DNA from: DATDMG01 sp036518955
Lineage (GTDB): Bacteria > Actinomycetota > Actinomycetes > Actinomycetales > Kineosporiaceae
Assembly: GCA_036518955.1 (NCBI GenBank)
Contig: DATDMG010000435.1
Span: 1 to 24,635 of the forward strand
Length of the DNA: 24,635 nt
Direction of reading: 5' to 3'
How positions within the stretch are numbered: position 1 is the first letter of the stretch; each line of letters starts with the position of its first letter. Positions 7,064-15,005 of the stretch are shown here, piece after piece. The position numbers and the translations under genes are program-made. Below the pieces are notes generated by a model. That model worked only from the letters and a program-made list of their open reading frames with translations. It was not told the origin of the DNA and ran no database searches.

Positions 7064-8221
7064 ATGATGCTGAGTGTCCGGGATTTCGAGGTGGCGGCCC
7101 GGGCCGTGCTGGACCCGGTCTACCGAGACTTCATCGACGGCGGAGCCCGGGACGAGATCACCGTCCGGGCGAACGAGGAGGCCTTCCGCCACCTGCAGTT
7201 GCTGCCTCGCGTCCTGTGCGCGGGGGCCAGCGAGCGGGAGCTCGGGGTGACCCTGTTCGGTGACCGGGCGCGGCTGCCGGTGGTGCTGTCGCCCACGGCC
7301 TTCCACAAGCTGGTCGATCCGGAAGGTGAGCTGGCCACCGTCCGCGCGGCTGCCGCGGAGGGCGCCGTCATGATCGTCAGCATGGCCGCGACCACCGCGG
7401 TGGGTGAGATCGCGGACGCCGCCCGCGCGGTGGCCGGGGACGAGGCCGTGCTGTGGTTCCAGCTCTACCTCCAGCCCGACGCCGGCATCACCGACGTCCT
7501 GGTCCGGCGGGCGGAGGACGCGGGCTGCCGAGCGCTGGTGATCACTGTCGACTCCCCGGTGCTCGGGGCCCACGAGCGCAACCGCCGGAACAGGTTCCAC
7601 GATCTGCCGGCCGGCCTGCGGTGCGAGAACCTGCGGGACCTGCGGGACGGCGAGACGGGCCACATCCGGCAGATCCAGATGTCCCCGGAGTTCAGCTGGG
7701 ATCACCTCGACCGGCTCCGGGCCAAGACCTCGCTGCGCATTCTGCTCAAGGGCGTACTGCATCCGGCGGATGCCCGGCTCGCGGTGCAGCACGGGGTGGA
7801 CGGGCTGATGATCTCCAATCACGGGGGGCGCCAGCTGGACACCGTGCCGTCGACCGTGGAACTGCTGCCGGAGCTGGCGGCGGCGGTGGACGGCGCGATC
7901 CCGCTCCTGCTGGACGGCGGAGTGCGCCGGGGTACCGACGTGGTCAAGGCGCTGGCCCTGGGCGCCAGCGCGGTCGGAATCGGCCGTCCGGTGCTGTGGG
8001 CGCTGGCCGAGGGGGGAGAGAAGGGCGTGCGGCGGCTGCTGGAGTTGCTGCGCGAGGAAGTCGACGACGCGGTGGCGTTGTGCGGCGCCTCCGCCGTGAC
8101 CGGCCTGACACCGGAGCTGGTCCGGGTCCCGTCGTGGCCGATCGGGTGGGGTGCCGCCTGCCGGCAGGTGCCGGCCACCCCCACCGGGGACCGGCAGCGG
8201 ACGCCGGGCGAGGTGCCCTGA
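7064..8221 (+). CDS. FMN-dependent 2-hydroxyacid oxidase/dehydrogenase (lactate/mandelate/glycolate oxidase family)
   Basis: The product is 385 residues, close to the family norm. It starts at tandem ATGs 7 bases after the preceding stop. Family hallmarks are in order: DPVYRDFIDGGARDE near the N-terminus, WFQLY (131-135), TVDSP (161-165), LLKG with Lys229 contacting FMN, SNHGGRQLD with catalytic His253 and substrate-binding Arg256, and LLDGGVRRGTD (282-292) followed by GIGRP (305-309) for the FMN phosphate. All catalytic positions I can identify are intact. The enzyme should oxidise an L-2-hydroxyacid to the 2-oxoacid. Relatives include lactate oxidase, mandelate dehydrogenase and hydroxymandelate oxidases of antibiotic pathways, and substrate cannot be chosen by eye. 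Its stop codon overlaps the next start (TGATG). Confidence 0.9.
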   Translation: MMLSVRDFEVAARAVLDPVYRDFIDGGARDEITVRANEEAFRHLQLLPRVLCAGASERELGVTLFGDRARLPVVLSPTAFHKLVDPEGELATVRAAAAEGAVMIVSMAATTAVGEIADAARAVAGDEAVLWFQLYLQPDAGITDVLVRRAEDAGCRALVITVDSPVLGAHERNRRNRFHDLPAGLRCENLRDLRDGETGHIRQIQMSPEFSWDHLDRLRAKTSLRILLKGVLHPADARLAVQHGVDGLMISNHGGRQLDTVPSTVELLPELAAAVDGAIPLLLDGGVRRGTDVVKALALGASAVGIGRPVLWALAEGGEKGVRRLLELLREEVDDAVALCGASAVTGLTPELVRVPSWPIGWGAACRQVPATPTGDRQRTPGEVP

Positions 8222-9657
8222 TGACCGTCCCGCCGCGGCTGCTCCTCCTCGGGGGAGCGGTCGCCGTCGCCGGCTCGCTCCCGGGCTGGCTTCCGACGGC
8301 GGTGATCTCGCTGCGGGAGCGCGTCTTCGCCCGGGTCAACGGCACCGAGGGTCTGGAGGCGCCAGGACCGGAGGTCACCGCGGAGGAGTTCAAGCAGGTC
8401 TACGGGCATCACGCGGCCAACGGCCGCAGCCAGGGCGCCGGCCTGTCCGACCTGTTCTGGTACTGGCTGGCGCCCGGCCCGCAGATGCATCAGGAGCACC
8501 TGGAGCCCGGTCCCCGCTATGACGAAGCGGCCCGGGTCACCCGGCAGATCCTGGCCGCATTGACCAAGCCGCAGTGGGAGGAACTGGTCGCCCGCTGCAC
8601 CCGGCAGACGCTCGATGAGTTCGACGCGCGCGGCGGTGGTGGTGGTGGTGTGCGCCGCGTCAGGCTGCGTGACCTGATGATGCCGATCTGGGCCGCGGTC
8701 TACTACGAGGTAATCTTCAAAAATCCCTGCCCCCCGGACGCGCGGGACCTGATCGTCGGGCATGCTGAGGATGTGATCAATGCACTGAAGTGCACCAGCC
8801 TGCGCCACCTGGACCGCCGGAACCGGTTGACCGAGTACCTGCGGGAGCGGTTCTCCACCGCGCCGCCCCCGATACCGCTGCCCTCCCTGATGTCCCCGCA
8901 GGAGCAGGTCTACTTCATCCAGGGAGGCTTCTTCAACACCGCGGTGGTGCAGATGTCGGAGGCGATGACCCACTTGCTGCTGGCCCTGGCCACCCACCCG
9001 GCGGAGCAGGAGCGGCTGGTCGCCGACGGGGAGTCCGGGGAGCTGCTGGACCGGATGATCAACGAGACCCTGCTGCACTTCCCCCTGTTCGGCGTCGCTC
9101 ACCGGATCACGAGCGCCCCCATCCCGCGGCAGCGGGGCGAGCCGATCCCGGCCGGGTCGGTGCTGCTGTTCAACTACGCGGACTACCAGACCTCCGGACT
9201 CGCGGGCCGCACCGCCTTCGATCCGGACCGGTGGTTGTCGCCGGAGACCAGCCCGTCGAGGTTCATCCCGTTCGGGGTGACCACCAACCGGCCCTGCCCG
9301 GCCCGCGGGTTCGCCGTGCTCACCGCGGCGGTCGCCGCGCAGGAGGTGCTGCGCCGCTACGTGCTGGAGTCTTCCGCGGAGCACACCCGGTCCCTGCCCA
9401 ACCGGGGGCCGTGCTGGCTGGTCCCGCGCTCGCGACCCGGCGCCTCCGGGGGAGCGCTGGGGCGCCGGGCCCGGCTCGCCCGGATGCGCCTGGCGGATCG
9501 CTGGGAGGCGATCCCGCGCAGCGTCGTCCAACTCGTGCTGGGCAGCTACATGGTGTGGGACGCGCGCCGTCAGGGCCTGTGCCGCACGTACTTCGCCATC
9601 CCGCCGGACCGGTCCGGGACGCCGGGCGCCCAGCCGTCGAAAGGATCACTGGAGTGA
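8221..9657 (+). CDS. Divergent cytochrome P450 lacking the ExxR arginine, with N-terminal hydrophobic segment
   Basis: The product is 478 residues, and its ATG shares a base with the preceding TGA. A hydrophobic stretch at residues 7-30 suggests a membrane anchor, unusual for a bacterial P450. P450 features are the I-helix GGFFNT (235-240), the meander-like FDPDRW (333-338) and a heme loop RFIPFGVTTNRPCPARG with candidate thiolate Cys359. The K-helix reads NETLLHFP: Glu282 is present but the Arg of ExxR is Leu285. The heme loop also lacks the second Gly of FGxGxxxC. A run of six Gly (138-143) is coded by GGY repeats. The C-terminus extends about 80 residues past the usual end. Actinobacterial CYP157 enzymes set a precedent for loss of ExxR. 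It may be an unusual monooxygenase or a P450-fold protein with altered chemistry. Confidence 0.78.
   Translation: MTVPPRLLLLGGAVAVAGSLPGWLPTAVISLRERVFARVNGTEGLEAPGPEVTAEEFKQVYGHHAANGRSQGAGLSDLFWYWLAPGPQMHQEHLEPGPRYDEAARVTRQILAALTKPQWEELVARCTRQTLDEFDARGGGGGGVRRVRLRDLMMPIWAAVYYEVIFKNPCPPDARDLIVGHAEDVINALKCTSLRHLDRRNRLTEYLRERFSTAPPPIPLPSLMSPQEQVYFIQGGFFNTAVVQMSEAMTHLLLALATHPAEQERLVADGESGELLDRMINETLLHFPLFGVAHRITSAPIPRQRGEPIPAGSVLLFNYADYQTSGLAGRTAFDPDRWLSPETSPSRFIPFGVTTNRPCPARGFAVLTAAVAAQEVLRRYVLESSAEHTRSLPNRGPCWLVPRSRPGASGGALGRRARLARMRLADRWEAIPRSVVQLVLGSYMVWDARRQGLCRTYFAIPPDRSGTPGAQPSKGSLE
8632..8650 (+). repeat. GGC/GGT triplet run coding for six glycines
   Basis: A run of GGC/GGT codons inside the P450 gene codes for Gly138-143. 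Such slippage-prone triplets can vary in length between strains; the loop lies between predicted helices in the N-terminal third, so changes in length may be tolerated. Confidence 0.6.
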
Positions 9658-10943
9658 CAGCCACCGAACTTGCGCCGGCCTTCTTCGCGGCCGCCGTCGT
9701 CATCCGGCTGACCTGCCGGGCAGTGGGGGCGGTGGCCGCCCGCTTCGGGCAGCCGCCGGTCGTCGGTGAGATGATCGCCGGGGTGGTGCTGGGGCCGTCC
9801 GTCTTCGGCCTGCTGGCGCCCGCGGCGTCCCGGGCGATCTTCCCGCCCGAGCTGCGACCGATCCTCTACGTCGCCGGCCAGGTCGGGCTGGTGGCCCTGA
9901 TGTTCCACGCCGGGTACGAGTTCCGGACCTACGCCGGGCGCGGCCTGGCCGGGGTCGCGGTCACGGTCTCCAGCGCGGGAGTGCTGCTTCCGCTGCTGCT
10001 GGGGGTAGGCCTGACGCTGGCGGTCCACGGCCACGTGCCGATCTTCGTCCCCAAGGTCTCGCCCGGGGTGACGGCGGCGTTCGTCGGGGTCGCCCTGTCG
10101 ATCACCGCCTTCCCGATGCTGGCCCGGATCATCACGGAGCGGCAGCTGTCCGGGTCCCGGTTCGGCGTCCTCGCCCTGGCGTCCGGCGCCGCGGACGACG
10201 CCGTGGCCTGGATCCTGCTGGCCGGGGTGCTCAGCGTGGCCAAGGGTGACGCCGGCAAGATCACGCTGGCGGTCGGTGGCTCGGTGGTGTTCCTCGGGTT
10301 GCTGCTGACCGGCGGACGGCGCGTGCTCGGCTGGGTCGTGGAGCGGCCGGGGATCAGTGCTCGCACCCGGTTGCTGGGCACGATGGCGGTGCTGTTCGCG
10401 GGTGCCTGGTTCACCGACGTGATCGGCCTCTACGCGGTGTTCGGCGCCTTCTGCATCGGGATGGTGATGCCGCGCAGCGAGGAGGCCGAGCGGGTGGTGG
10501 CGAGCACGCAGGCGTTCACGCAGGTGGTGTTCGTGCCGATGTTCTTCGCCTTCTCCGGGCTGAACACGCGCTTCAACGTGTTCGCGGACGGCGCCGTCCT
10601 GGCGTTCGGCGCCGTCTGCGTGCTCCTGGCGGTGCTCGGCAAGTTCGGCGGTTGCTGGGCCGCGGCCCGGTGGCGCGGGGAGCCGTCCCCGGTAGCCCTG
10701 CGGGTGGGTGCGCTGATGAACGCGCGGGGGCTGATGCAGCTGATCGCCCTCAACATCGGGCTCGCGGCCGGGCTGGTCAGTACCGAACTGTTCGCCGCGT
10801 TGGTGCTGGTGGCCCTGGTGACCACCGTCATGACGGTCCCGGTGCTGAACCTGCTGGAACGGCGCGAGGCCGCTGCGCAGACCGCGGGCGATCCCCTCGC
10901 CGCGGCTGCCGCCCCTGTTCCCTCCGCTTCGACTGCTCCGTGA
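9654..10943 (+). CDS. CPA2-family cation:proton antiporter (KefB/NapA-like), membrane domain only
   Basis: The product is 429 residues. GTG at 9654 overlaps the preceding TGA (GTGA), with AAGGA 8 bases upstream. The N-terminus FGQPPVVGEMIAGVVLGPS is the classic opening of CPA2 exchangers, SITAFPMLARIITE (149-162) is the conserved unwound-helix region, and AADDAVAWILLA with Asp181-Asp182 matches the ion-binding helix. About twelve hydrophobic segments are visible. There is no TrkA-N/RCK domain, so it is not a full KefB channel. It would exchange K+ or Na+ for H+ across the cytoplasmic membrane. Its position inside a biosynthetic operon, coupled on both sides, suggests a role tied to the product, such as pH or ion balance or self-protection; that is inference. 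Confidence 0.88.
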   Translation: MTATELAPAFFAAAVVIRLTCRAVGAVAARFGQPPVVGEMIAGVVLGPSVFGLLAPAASRAIFPPELRPILYVAGQVGLVALMFHAGYEFRTYAGRGLAGVAVTVSSAGVLLPLLLGVGLTLAVHGHVPIFVPKVSPGVTAAFVGVALSITAFPMLARIITERQLSGSRFGVLALASGAADDAVAWILLAGVLSVAKGDAGKITLAVGGSVVFLGLLLTGGRRVLGWVVERPGISARTRLLGTMAVLFAGAWFTDVIGLYAVFGAFCIGMVMPRSEEAERVVASTQAFTQVVFVPMFFAFSGLNTRFNVFADGAVLAFGAVCVLLAVLGKFGGCWAAARWRGEPSPVALRVGALMNARGLMQLIALNIGLAAGLVSTELFAALVLVALVTTVMTVPVLNLLERREAAAQTAGDPLAAAAAPVPSASTAP

Positions 10944-12640
10944 GCCGGAGCGGGGCGGAGGCTCTGGTCGCCCAGCTGGAGGCGGGGGGCGTCCGGCACG
11001 TGTTCGGCGTCCCCGGCGTCCAGCTCGACCATGTCCTGGACGCCCTGGCCCGGTCCCGCGACGCCGGGGGACGGATCGAGTACATCGTGGCCCGGCACGA
11101 ACAGGGAGCGGCTCACCTGGCCGAGGGGTACGCCCGGAGCACCGGACGGCCCGGGGTCTGCCTGGTGGTCCCCGGGCCGGGAGTGCTCAACGCCCTGCCC
11201 GCGCTGGCCACCGGGTACGCCTGCTCGTCACCGCTGCTGTGCCTCGCCGCGGACCTCCCCTCGGCCCTCGTGGGCCGAGGGCTCGGCCTGTTGCACGAAC
11301 TGCCTGACCAGGAAGGCATCCTGCGCTCGCTGACCAAGTGGACGGCGCGCGCCCGGACCGCCGAGGAGATCCCCGCGCTGGCGCGGGAGGCGCTGCGGCA
11401 GACGCAGGCGGGCCGGCCCCGCCCGGTGGCGCTGACCCTGCCGGCGGACCTGCTGGCCGCGCCGCTGGACCCGGACGTCCCGTCGCCGGAACCGGACGTC
11501 GTCGCCCGGGCAGCCGATACCGTGGCCGGAGCGGGTGCCGGACCGGACCCGGCGCACCGGCCTGACCCTGACCGGCTCGACGAGGTCGCAGTCCTGCTGG
11601 CCGCGGCCCGGCGACCCCTGATCTTCGCCGGCGGTGGCGTGCTGGCCGCCGGGGCCACCGCGGCCCTGACCGCCCTGGCCGAGACGCTGCGGGCCCCCGT
11701 GGTGGTCAGCCGGAACGCCGGCGGTGCGGTCTCGTCGGCCCATGCGCTCGGCTTCTCGAGCCTCGCCGCACCCCAGCTGCTGCCGGCGGCGGACGTCGTG
11801 CTCGTGGTGGGTTCCCGGTTCGTCACCCCTCGTGGCTCGGCCATCCCGGTCGCAGACACGGCGTCCGTCGTCCTGATCAACGCCGACCCGCTCGACCTCG
11901 GGCCGCCACGGCGAGCCGGCCACGCGATCCAGGCCGACGCCCGGGTGGTCCTGGGAGAACTCCTCGCCCGCCTCACGGCAGCCGACCAGTCGGCGTCCGA
12001 CTGGCCCGCGCAGGAACTCGCCGCGATTCGGGCCCGGTGCCAGGAGCAGGTCGAGAGTATCCAGCCGCAGTGGGGATTCGTCCGGGCGCTGCGCGAAGCC
12101 ATCCCCGAGGACGGCTTTCTGGTGAACGAGCTGACCCAGGTGGGCTACCTCGCCTCGGTCGGTTACCCGGTCCACCGGCCGGGAACGTTCCTCACCCCTG
12201 GGTATCAAGGCACCCTCGGGTACGGCTACCCCACCGCGCTGGGCGTGAAGGTGGGGCATCCCGACCGTGCCGTCGTCTCGATCAACGGGGACGGCGGGTT
12301 CTGCTGGAATCTGCAGGAACTGGCCACCGCCCGCAAGTACGACCTCGCCGTGACGGCGGTCGTCTTCAACGACAACGCCTTCGGGAACGTGCGCACCATC
12401 CAGCGGGAGGAGTTCGGGGGCAGGTACATCGGCAGCGAGCTGGTCAGCCCGGACTTCGTCCGGCTCGCGGAGTCCTTCGGCGTACCCGGGTCACGGGTCA
12501 CCACCCCGGCAGAGCTCTCGGGGGCGCTGAAGGACGCCCTGTCGGCCCCGGGGCCGGTCGTGATCGAGGTTCCGGTCCAGCAGATGCCGAGTGTGTGGCC
12601 GTTGCTTCTCGGCGGTTCGCCCGGCTCCGTCCGGGTCTGA
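10940..12640 (+). CDS. Thiamine diphosphate-dependent enzyme (acetolactate synthase / benzoylformate decarboxylase superfamily)
   Basis: The product is 566 residues. GTG at 10940 overlaps the antiporter stop (GTGA). The three-domain layout is clear: an N-terminal Pyr domain with VARHEQGAAHLAEGYAR, where Glu54 activates the cofactor; a central domain around PLIFAGGGVL; and a C-terminal PP domain with the ThDP/Mg motif from GDG (450-452) to NDNAFGN (477 onward), a 27-residue spacing typical of the family. It resembles large-subunit acetolactate synthase homologues, but no regulatory small subunit lies nearby, which argues against branched-chain amino acid synthesis. It probably decarboxylates a 2-oxoacid and releases the aldehyde or ligates it to another carbonyl. 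The neighbouring 2-hydroxyacid oxidase could supply the 2-oxoacid. Confidence 0.87.
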   Translation: MSRSGAEALVAQLEAGGVRHVFGVPGVQLDHVLDALARSRDAGGRIEYIVARHEQGAAHLAEGYARSTGRPGVCLVVPGPGVLNALPALATGYACSSPLLCLAADLPSALVGRGLGLLHELPDQEGILRSLTKWTARARTAEEIPALAREALRQTQAGRPRPVALTLPADLLAAPLDPDVPSPEPDVVARAADTVAGAGAGPDPAHRPDPDRLDEVAVLLAAARRPLIFAGGGVLAAGATAALTALAETLRAPVVVSRNAGGAVSSAHALGFSSLAAPQLLPAADVVLVVGSRFVTPRGSAIPVADTASVVLINADPLDLGPPRRAGHAIQADARVVLGELLARLTAADQSASDWPAQELAAIRARCQEQVESIQPQWGFVRALREAIPEDGFLVNELTQVGYLASVGYPVHRPGTFLTPGYQGTLGYGYPTALGVKVGHPDRAVVSINGDGGFCWNLQELATARKYDLAVTAVVFNDNAFGNVRTIQREEFGGRYIGSELVSPDFVRLAESFGVPGSRVTTPAELSGALKDALSAPGPVVIEVPVQQMPSVWPLLLGGSPGSVRV

Positions 12641-12652
12641 GGGCTCCGATCG

Positions 12653-14209
12653 GTGACTGCCTCGCAGGCCCTTCTTCGCACCGAACGGGTGCGGTCGCAG
12701 CCACGCCAGGCCCGCGAAGGAGCGGTCGTCGCCGTCGCGATCATGGCCCAGCTGTTGGTATGGGTGGATGGGTCCGTCATCAACCTTGCCCTGCCCCGGC
12801 TCGCCGACCCGGTGCTGGGTCTGGGCGCCGGTCCCGGGCAGCTGGAATGGCTGCTGAGCGGCTACGCCGTGTCGTTCGGCTCGCTCCTGCTGCTCGGCGG
12901 CGCCCTGGCCGAGCGGTTCGGCGTCCGCCGGATGGTGCTGGCCGGGCTGATCCTGCTGGCGGGTGCCTCAACGGTGGCGGCGATGGCGCCGTCCGTCACC
13001 GTGCTGATCATCGCCCGGGGGCTGATGGGCGTGGGGAGCGCGCTGCTCACGCCGGCCACGCTGTCCCTCGTCGCGCAGGCCAGCGGACCGGAGTTCCGCA
13101 GCCGCGCCGTGGCCCTGTGGTCGTCGGCGGCCGGGGTCGGGGTCGCTCTCGGCCCGGTCGTCGGTGGCCTGCTGCTGAGCCGCTACTGGTGGGGCTCGGT
13201 CTTCTTGATCAACCTGCCCATCGCCGTGGTGTCGATCGCCGGGGTGCTCGCGCTGGTCCCGGAGTTCCGCGCGGACAAGCCCCGGCCGCTCGACCTCACC
13301 GGTCTGGTGCTCTCCTTCACCGGACTGGTCACGCTGGTCTACGGAACGATCCGGGGCGGTCAGCTGGTCTCCTTCCTGGCACCGGAGGTGTTGGTGGGCC
13401 TGATCGCGGGGGCGGAACTGCTCATCGCCTTCGCCGTGGTGCAGGCCAGCGTGGCGACCCCCAGTTTCGACGTCCGCTTCTTCCGGGTGCGGGAGTTCGC
13501 AGGGGGAAGCATCGGCCTGCTGCTGGCCTTCTTCACGCTGAGTGGCACGCTCTTCTTCGCCGTCCAGTACCTGCAAGTGGTCCGGGGACTGGGGCCCCTT
13601 GATGCCGGGCTGATCGAACTCGGCCCCGCGGCCGGCGTGGTGATCGGCGGCCAGTTGTCGCCCGAGCTCGTGCGGCGCAGCTCGAACCGGCCGGTGATCA
13701 CGGGCGGGATGCTGCTCAACACCCTCACGATCGTGGCCTTCGTCACCTTTGACGTCGATACCCCGATCGCCTGGTTCGAGACGGTGATCACCTTGCAGGC
13801 GGTGGGCGTCGGCCTGATCATGGCGCCGACCACCACCGCCATGCTCGCGGCGCTGCCGCTCGAGCGCAGCGGCACCGCCAGCGCGGTGATCAGCGTGATG
13901 CGGCAAGTGGGCAACGCGATGGGGGTCGCGGTGCTCGGCTCGGTACTCGCCGCCCGCTATCAGACCGCCATGAATTCGGCCCTGGCGCGGCTGCCTGAGC
14001 GGTTGCGGGAATCCGCCGGCGTGTCCGCCGCGGCCACCAAGGCGCTGGCGGCCCGGCTGCGGTCCCCTGGCCTGGCCCGCGTCGCCGACCAGGCGTTCCT
14101 GGACGCGATGTCCGCGGCCGTGCTCTACGGGGCGGTGTTCGCGCTCGTCGCGACGTGGGTGTTGTTCCGGGCTTTCCGCCGTCGGCGGCGCCGGGGGAGG
14201 CACCTCTGA
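12653..14209 (+). CDS. MFS drug:H+ antiporter, DHA2 family (EmrB/QacA, 14 TM)
   Basis: The product is 518 residues. GTG at 12653 follows the ThDP gene after 12 bases, with GAGGG at a usable distance. It opens with a basic tail and then a first membrane helix around VAVAIMAQLLVWVDGSVINL, where the helix-1 Asp is typical of DHA2. Motif A appears as GALAERFGVRRM and motif C as GVALGPVVGGLL. Fourteen hydrophobic segments can be counted. Such proteins export amphipathic drugs or metabolites using the proton gradient. As the last gene of the operon it is the likely exporter or resistance determinant for its product. It ends in a basic RRRRRG tail. Confidence 0.92.
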   Translation: MTASQALLRTERVRSQPRQAREGAVVAVAIMAQLLVWVDGSVINLALPRLADPVLGLGAGPGQLEWLLSGYAVSFGSLLLLGGALAERFGVRRMVLAGLILLAGASTVAAMAPSVTVLIIARGLMGVGSALLTPATLSLVAQASGPEFRSRAVALWSSAAGVGVALGPVVGGLLLSRYWWGSVFLINLPIAVVSIAGVLALVPEFRADKPRPLDLTGLVLSFTGLVTLVYGTIRGGQLVSFLAPEVLVGLIAGAELLIAFAVVQASVATPSFDVRFFRVREFAGGSIGLLLAFFTLSGTLFFAVQYLQVVRGLGPLDAGLIELGPAAGVVIGGQLSPELVRRSSNRPVITGGMLLNTLTIVAFVTFDVDTPIAWFETVITLQAVGVGLIMAPTTTAMLAALPLERSGTASAVISVMRQVGNAMGVAVLGSVLAARYQTAMNSALARLPERLRESAGVSAAATKALAARLRSPGLARVADQAFLDAMSAAVLYGAVFALVATWVLFRAFRRRRRRGRHL

Positions 14210-14473
14210 CGCGAAGCTTGGATGCACCCGGCTGCCCGGTCTGGCTCGATCGTGACCTCGATCGTGACGATGTATCCCGGCTCGCCGTGGTCGCCCGATC
14301 CCGGCCGGACGGGGGATCCCTGTCGGTGGCCAGGCCGTTCTTCGTCCACGGCATCGGCAACGCGCTGTTCATCCCGCTGTCCGGGGGCGCGGGCGCCGGG
14401 CTGGAGCCGCGCCGGGCGACGCCCGCGGTGATGGCTGAGCGGATCGCCGTCCCTGCCGGGGAAGCGCTGCCGG
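14210..14473. other. Region with no recognised intact gene
   Basis: A + strand frame continues here from inside the MFS gene (DAPGCPVWLDRDLDRDDVSR and onward) and has some coding character, but no start, ribosome site or known family can be shown. It may be the remains of a gene that once followed the exporter. It contains the tandem repeat at 14245-14268. Confidence 0.3.
14245..14268 (+). repeat. Perfect 12-base tandem duplication
   Basis: CTCGATCGTGAC occurs twice in tandem without a mismatch. Each unit contains the palindrome CGATCG. In the open + strand frame it would code LDRD-LDRD. It may be recent slippage or a duplicated protein-binding half-site downstream of the exporter gene. Confidence 0.55.
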
Positions 14474-14665
14474 CGGCGGGAAGGTCTTGCGCAGTTCCCC
14501 GCCCACCTGGGTCGCCAGGCGGGTCCTGCCGACCCCTCCCACCTCGGTGAGAGTGACCAGTCGGGAAGCGGACGGCGCGTCCCGGACGGTCGCGATCTCC
14601 CTCCGCCGGCCGACGAAGCCGGTGATCGCCAAGGTCGGATCGCCTGTGGCGGGCGGCTTCGCCAC
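14474..14665 (-). pseudogene. N-terminal fragment of a LuxR/SARP-associated ATPase regulator
   Basis: From an ATG at 14665 the - strand reads FVGRRREIATVRD, RLVTLTEVGGVGRTRLATQV and GGELRKTFP, a close match to the start of large actinobacterial ATP-binding regulators (consensus FVGRRRE..LVTLTGVGGVGKTRLA). The Walker A lysine is replaced by Arg and the similarity ends after about 63 residues, where several hundred more are expected. This is a truncated, probably inactive gene. Confidence 0.55.
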
Positions 14666-14706
14666 GGGCCCGGCGACCTACTGCCCGGGAGGGGGAGCGG
14701 GCCTGC

Positions 14707-14958
14707 TCACGCGTGATCGATTGCGCGGGCGTCGAGGAGCCGCTGATGCTCCTGGGCAAGATCTTTCGCCCGGCGCAGTTCGATCTTTCCGGTCGGGGTC
14801 CGGGGCAGCGTCGGCACCAGGACCAGGGTGCGCGGCACCTTGTAGCCGGCCAGCCGGGTCCGCAGGTGTTCCGCGAGCGCGTCCTCGACCTCCGCCGGGT
14901 AGACCTTGCCGGCCACGATGATCATCGTGACGGCCTCGTCGGCGACGGTCTGCCACAC
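14707..14958 (-). pseudogene. C-terminal fragment of an acyl-CoA synthetase / AMP-dependent ligase
   Basis: The - strand frame reads MIIVAGKVYPAEVEDALAEH, then RTRLAGYKVPRTLVLV and LPRTPTGKIELRR. These are the A8 (usually GGxNVYPAEIE) and A10 (LPRTPTGKxxK) regions of ANL-superfamily ligases, with the catalytic Lys of PTGK still present. The roughly 30 residues normally lying between A8 and the 'AGYKVP' block are missing, as is the whole N-terminal adenylation domain. It is a relic of a CoA ligase gene that once read leftward. Confidence 0.65.
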
Positions 14959-15005
14959 CTGCCGCGGTCGCAGCGGCCCGGGCGGGCCGAAGACGGCCCG
15001 GCCCC

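Noticed and set aside
10940..12640. Annotation as ilvB acetolactate synthase of amino acid synthesis
   Set aside because: No ilvN or ilvC is adjacent, and the gene is coupled to an antiporter and a P450; the superfamily-level call is safer.
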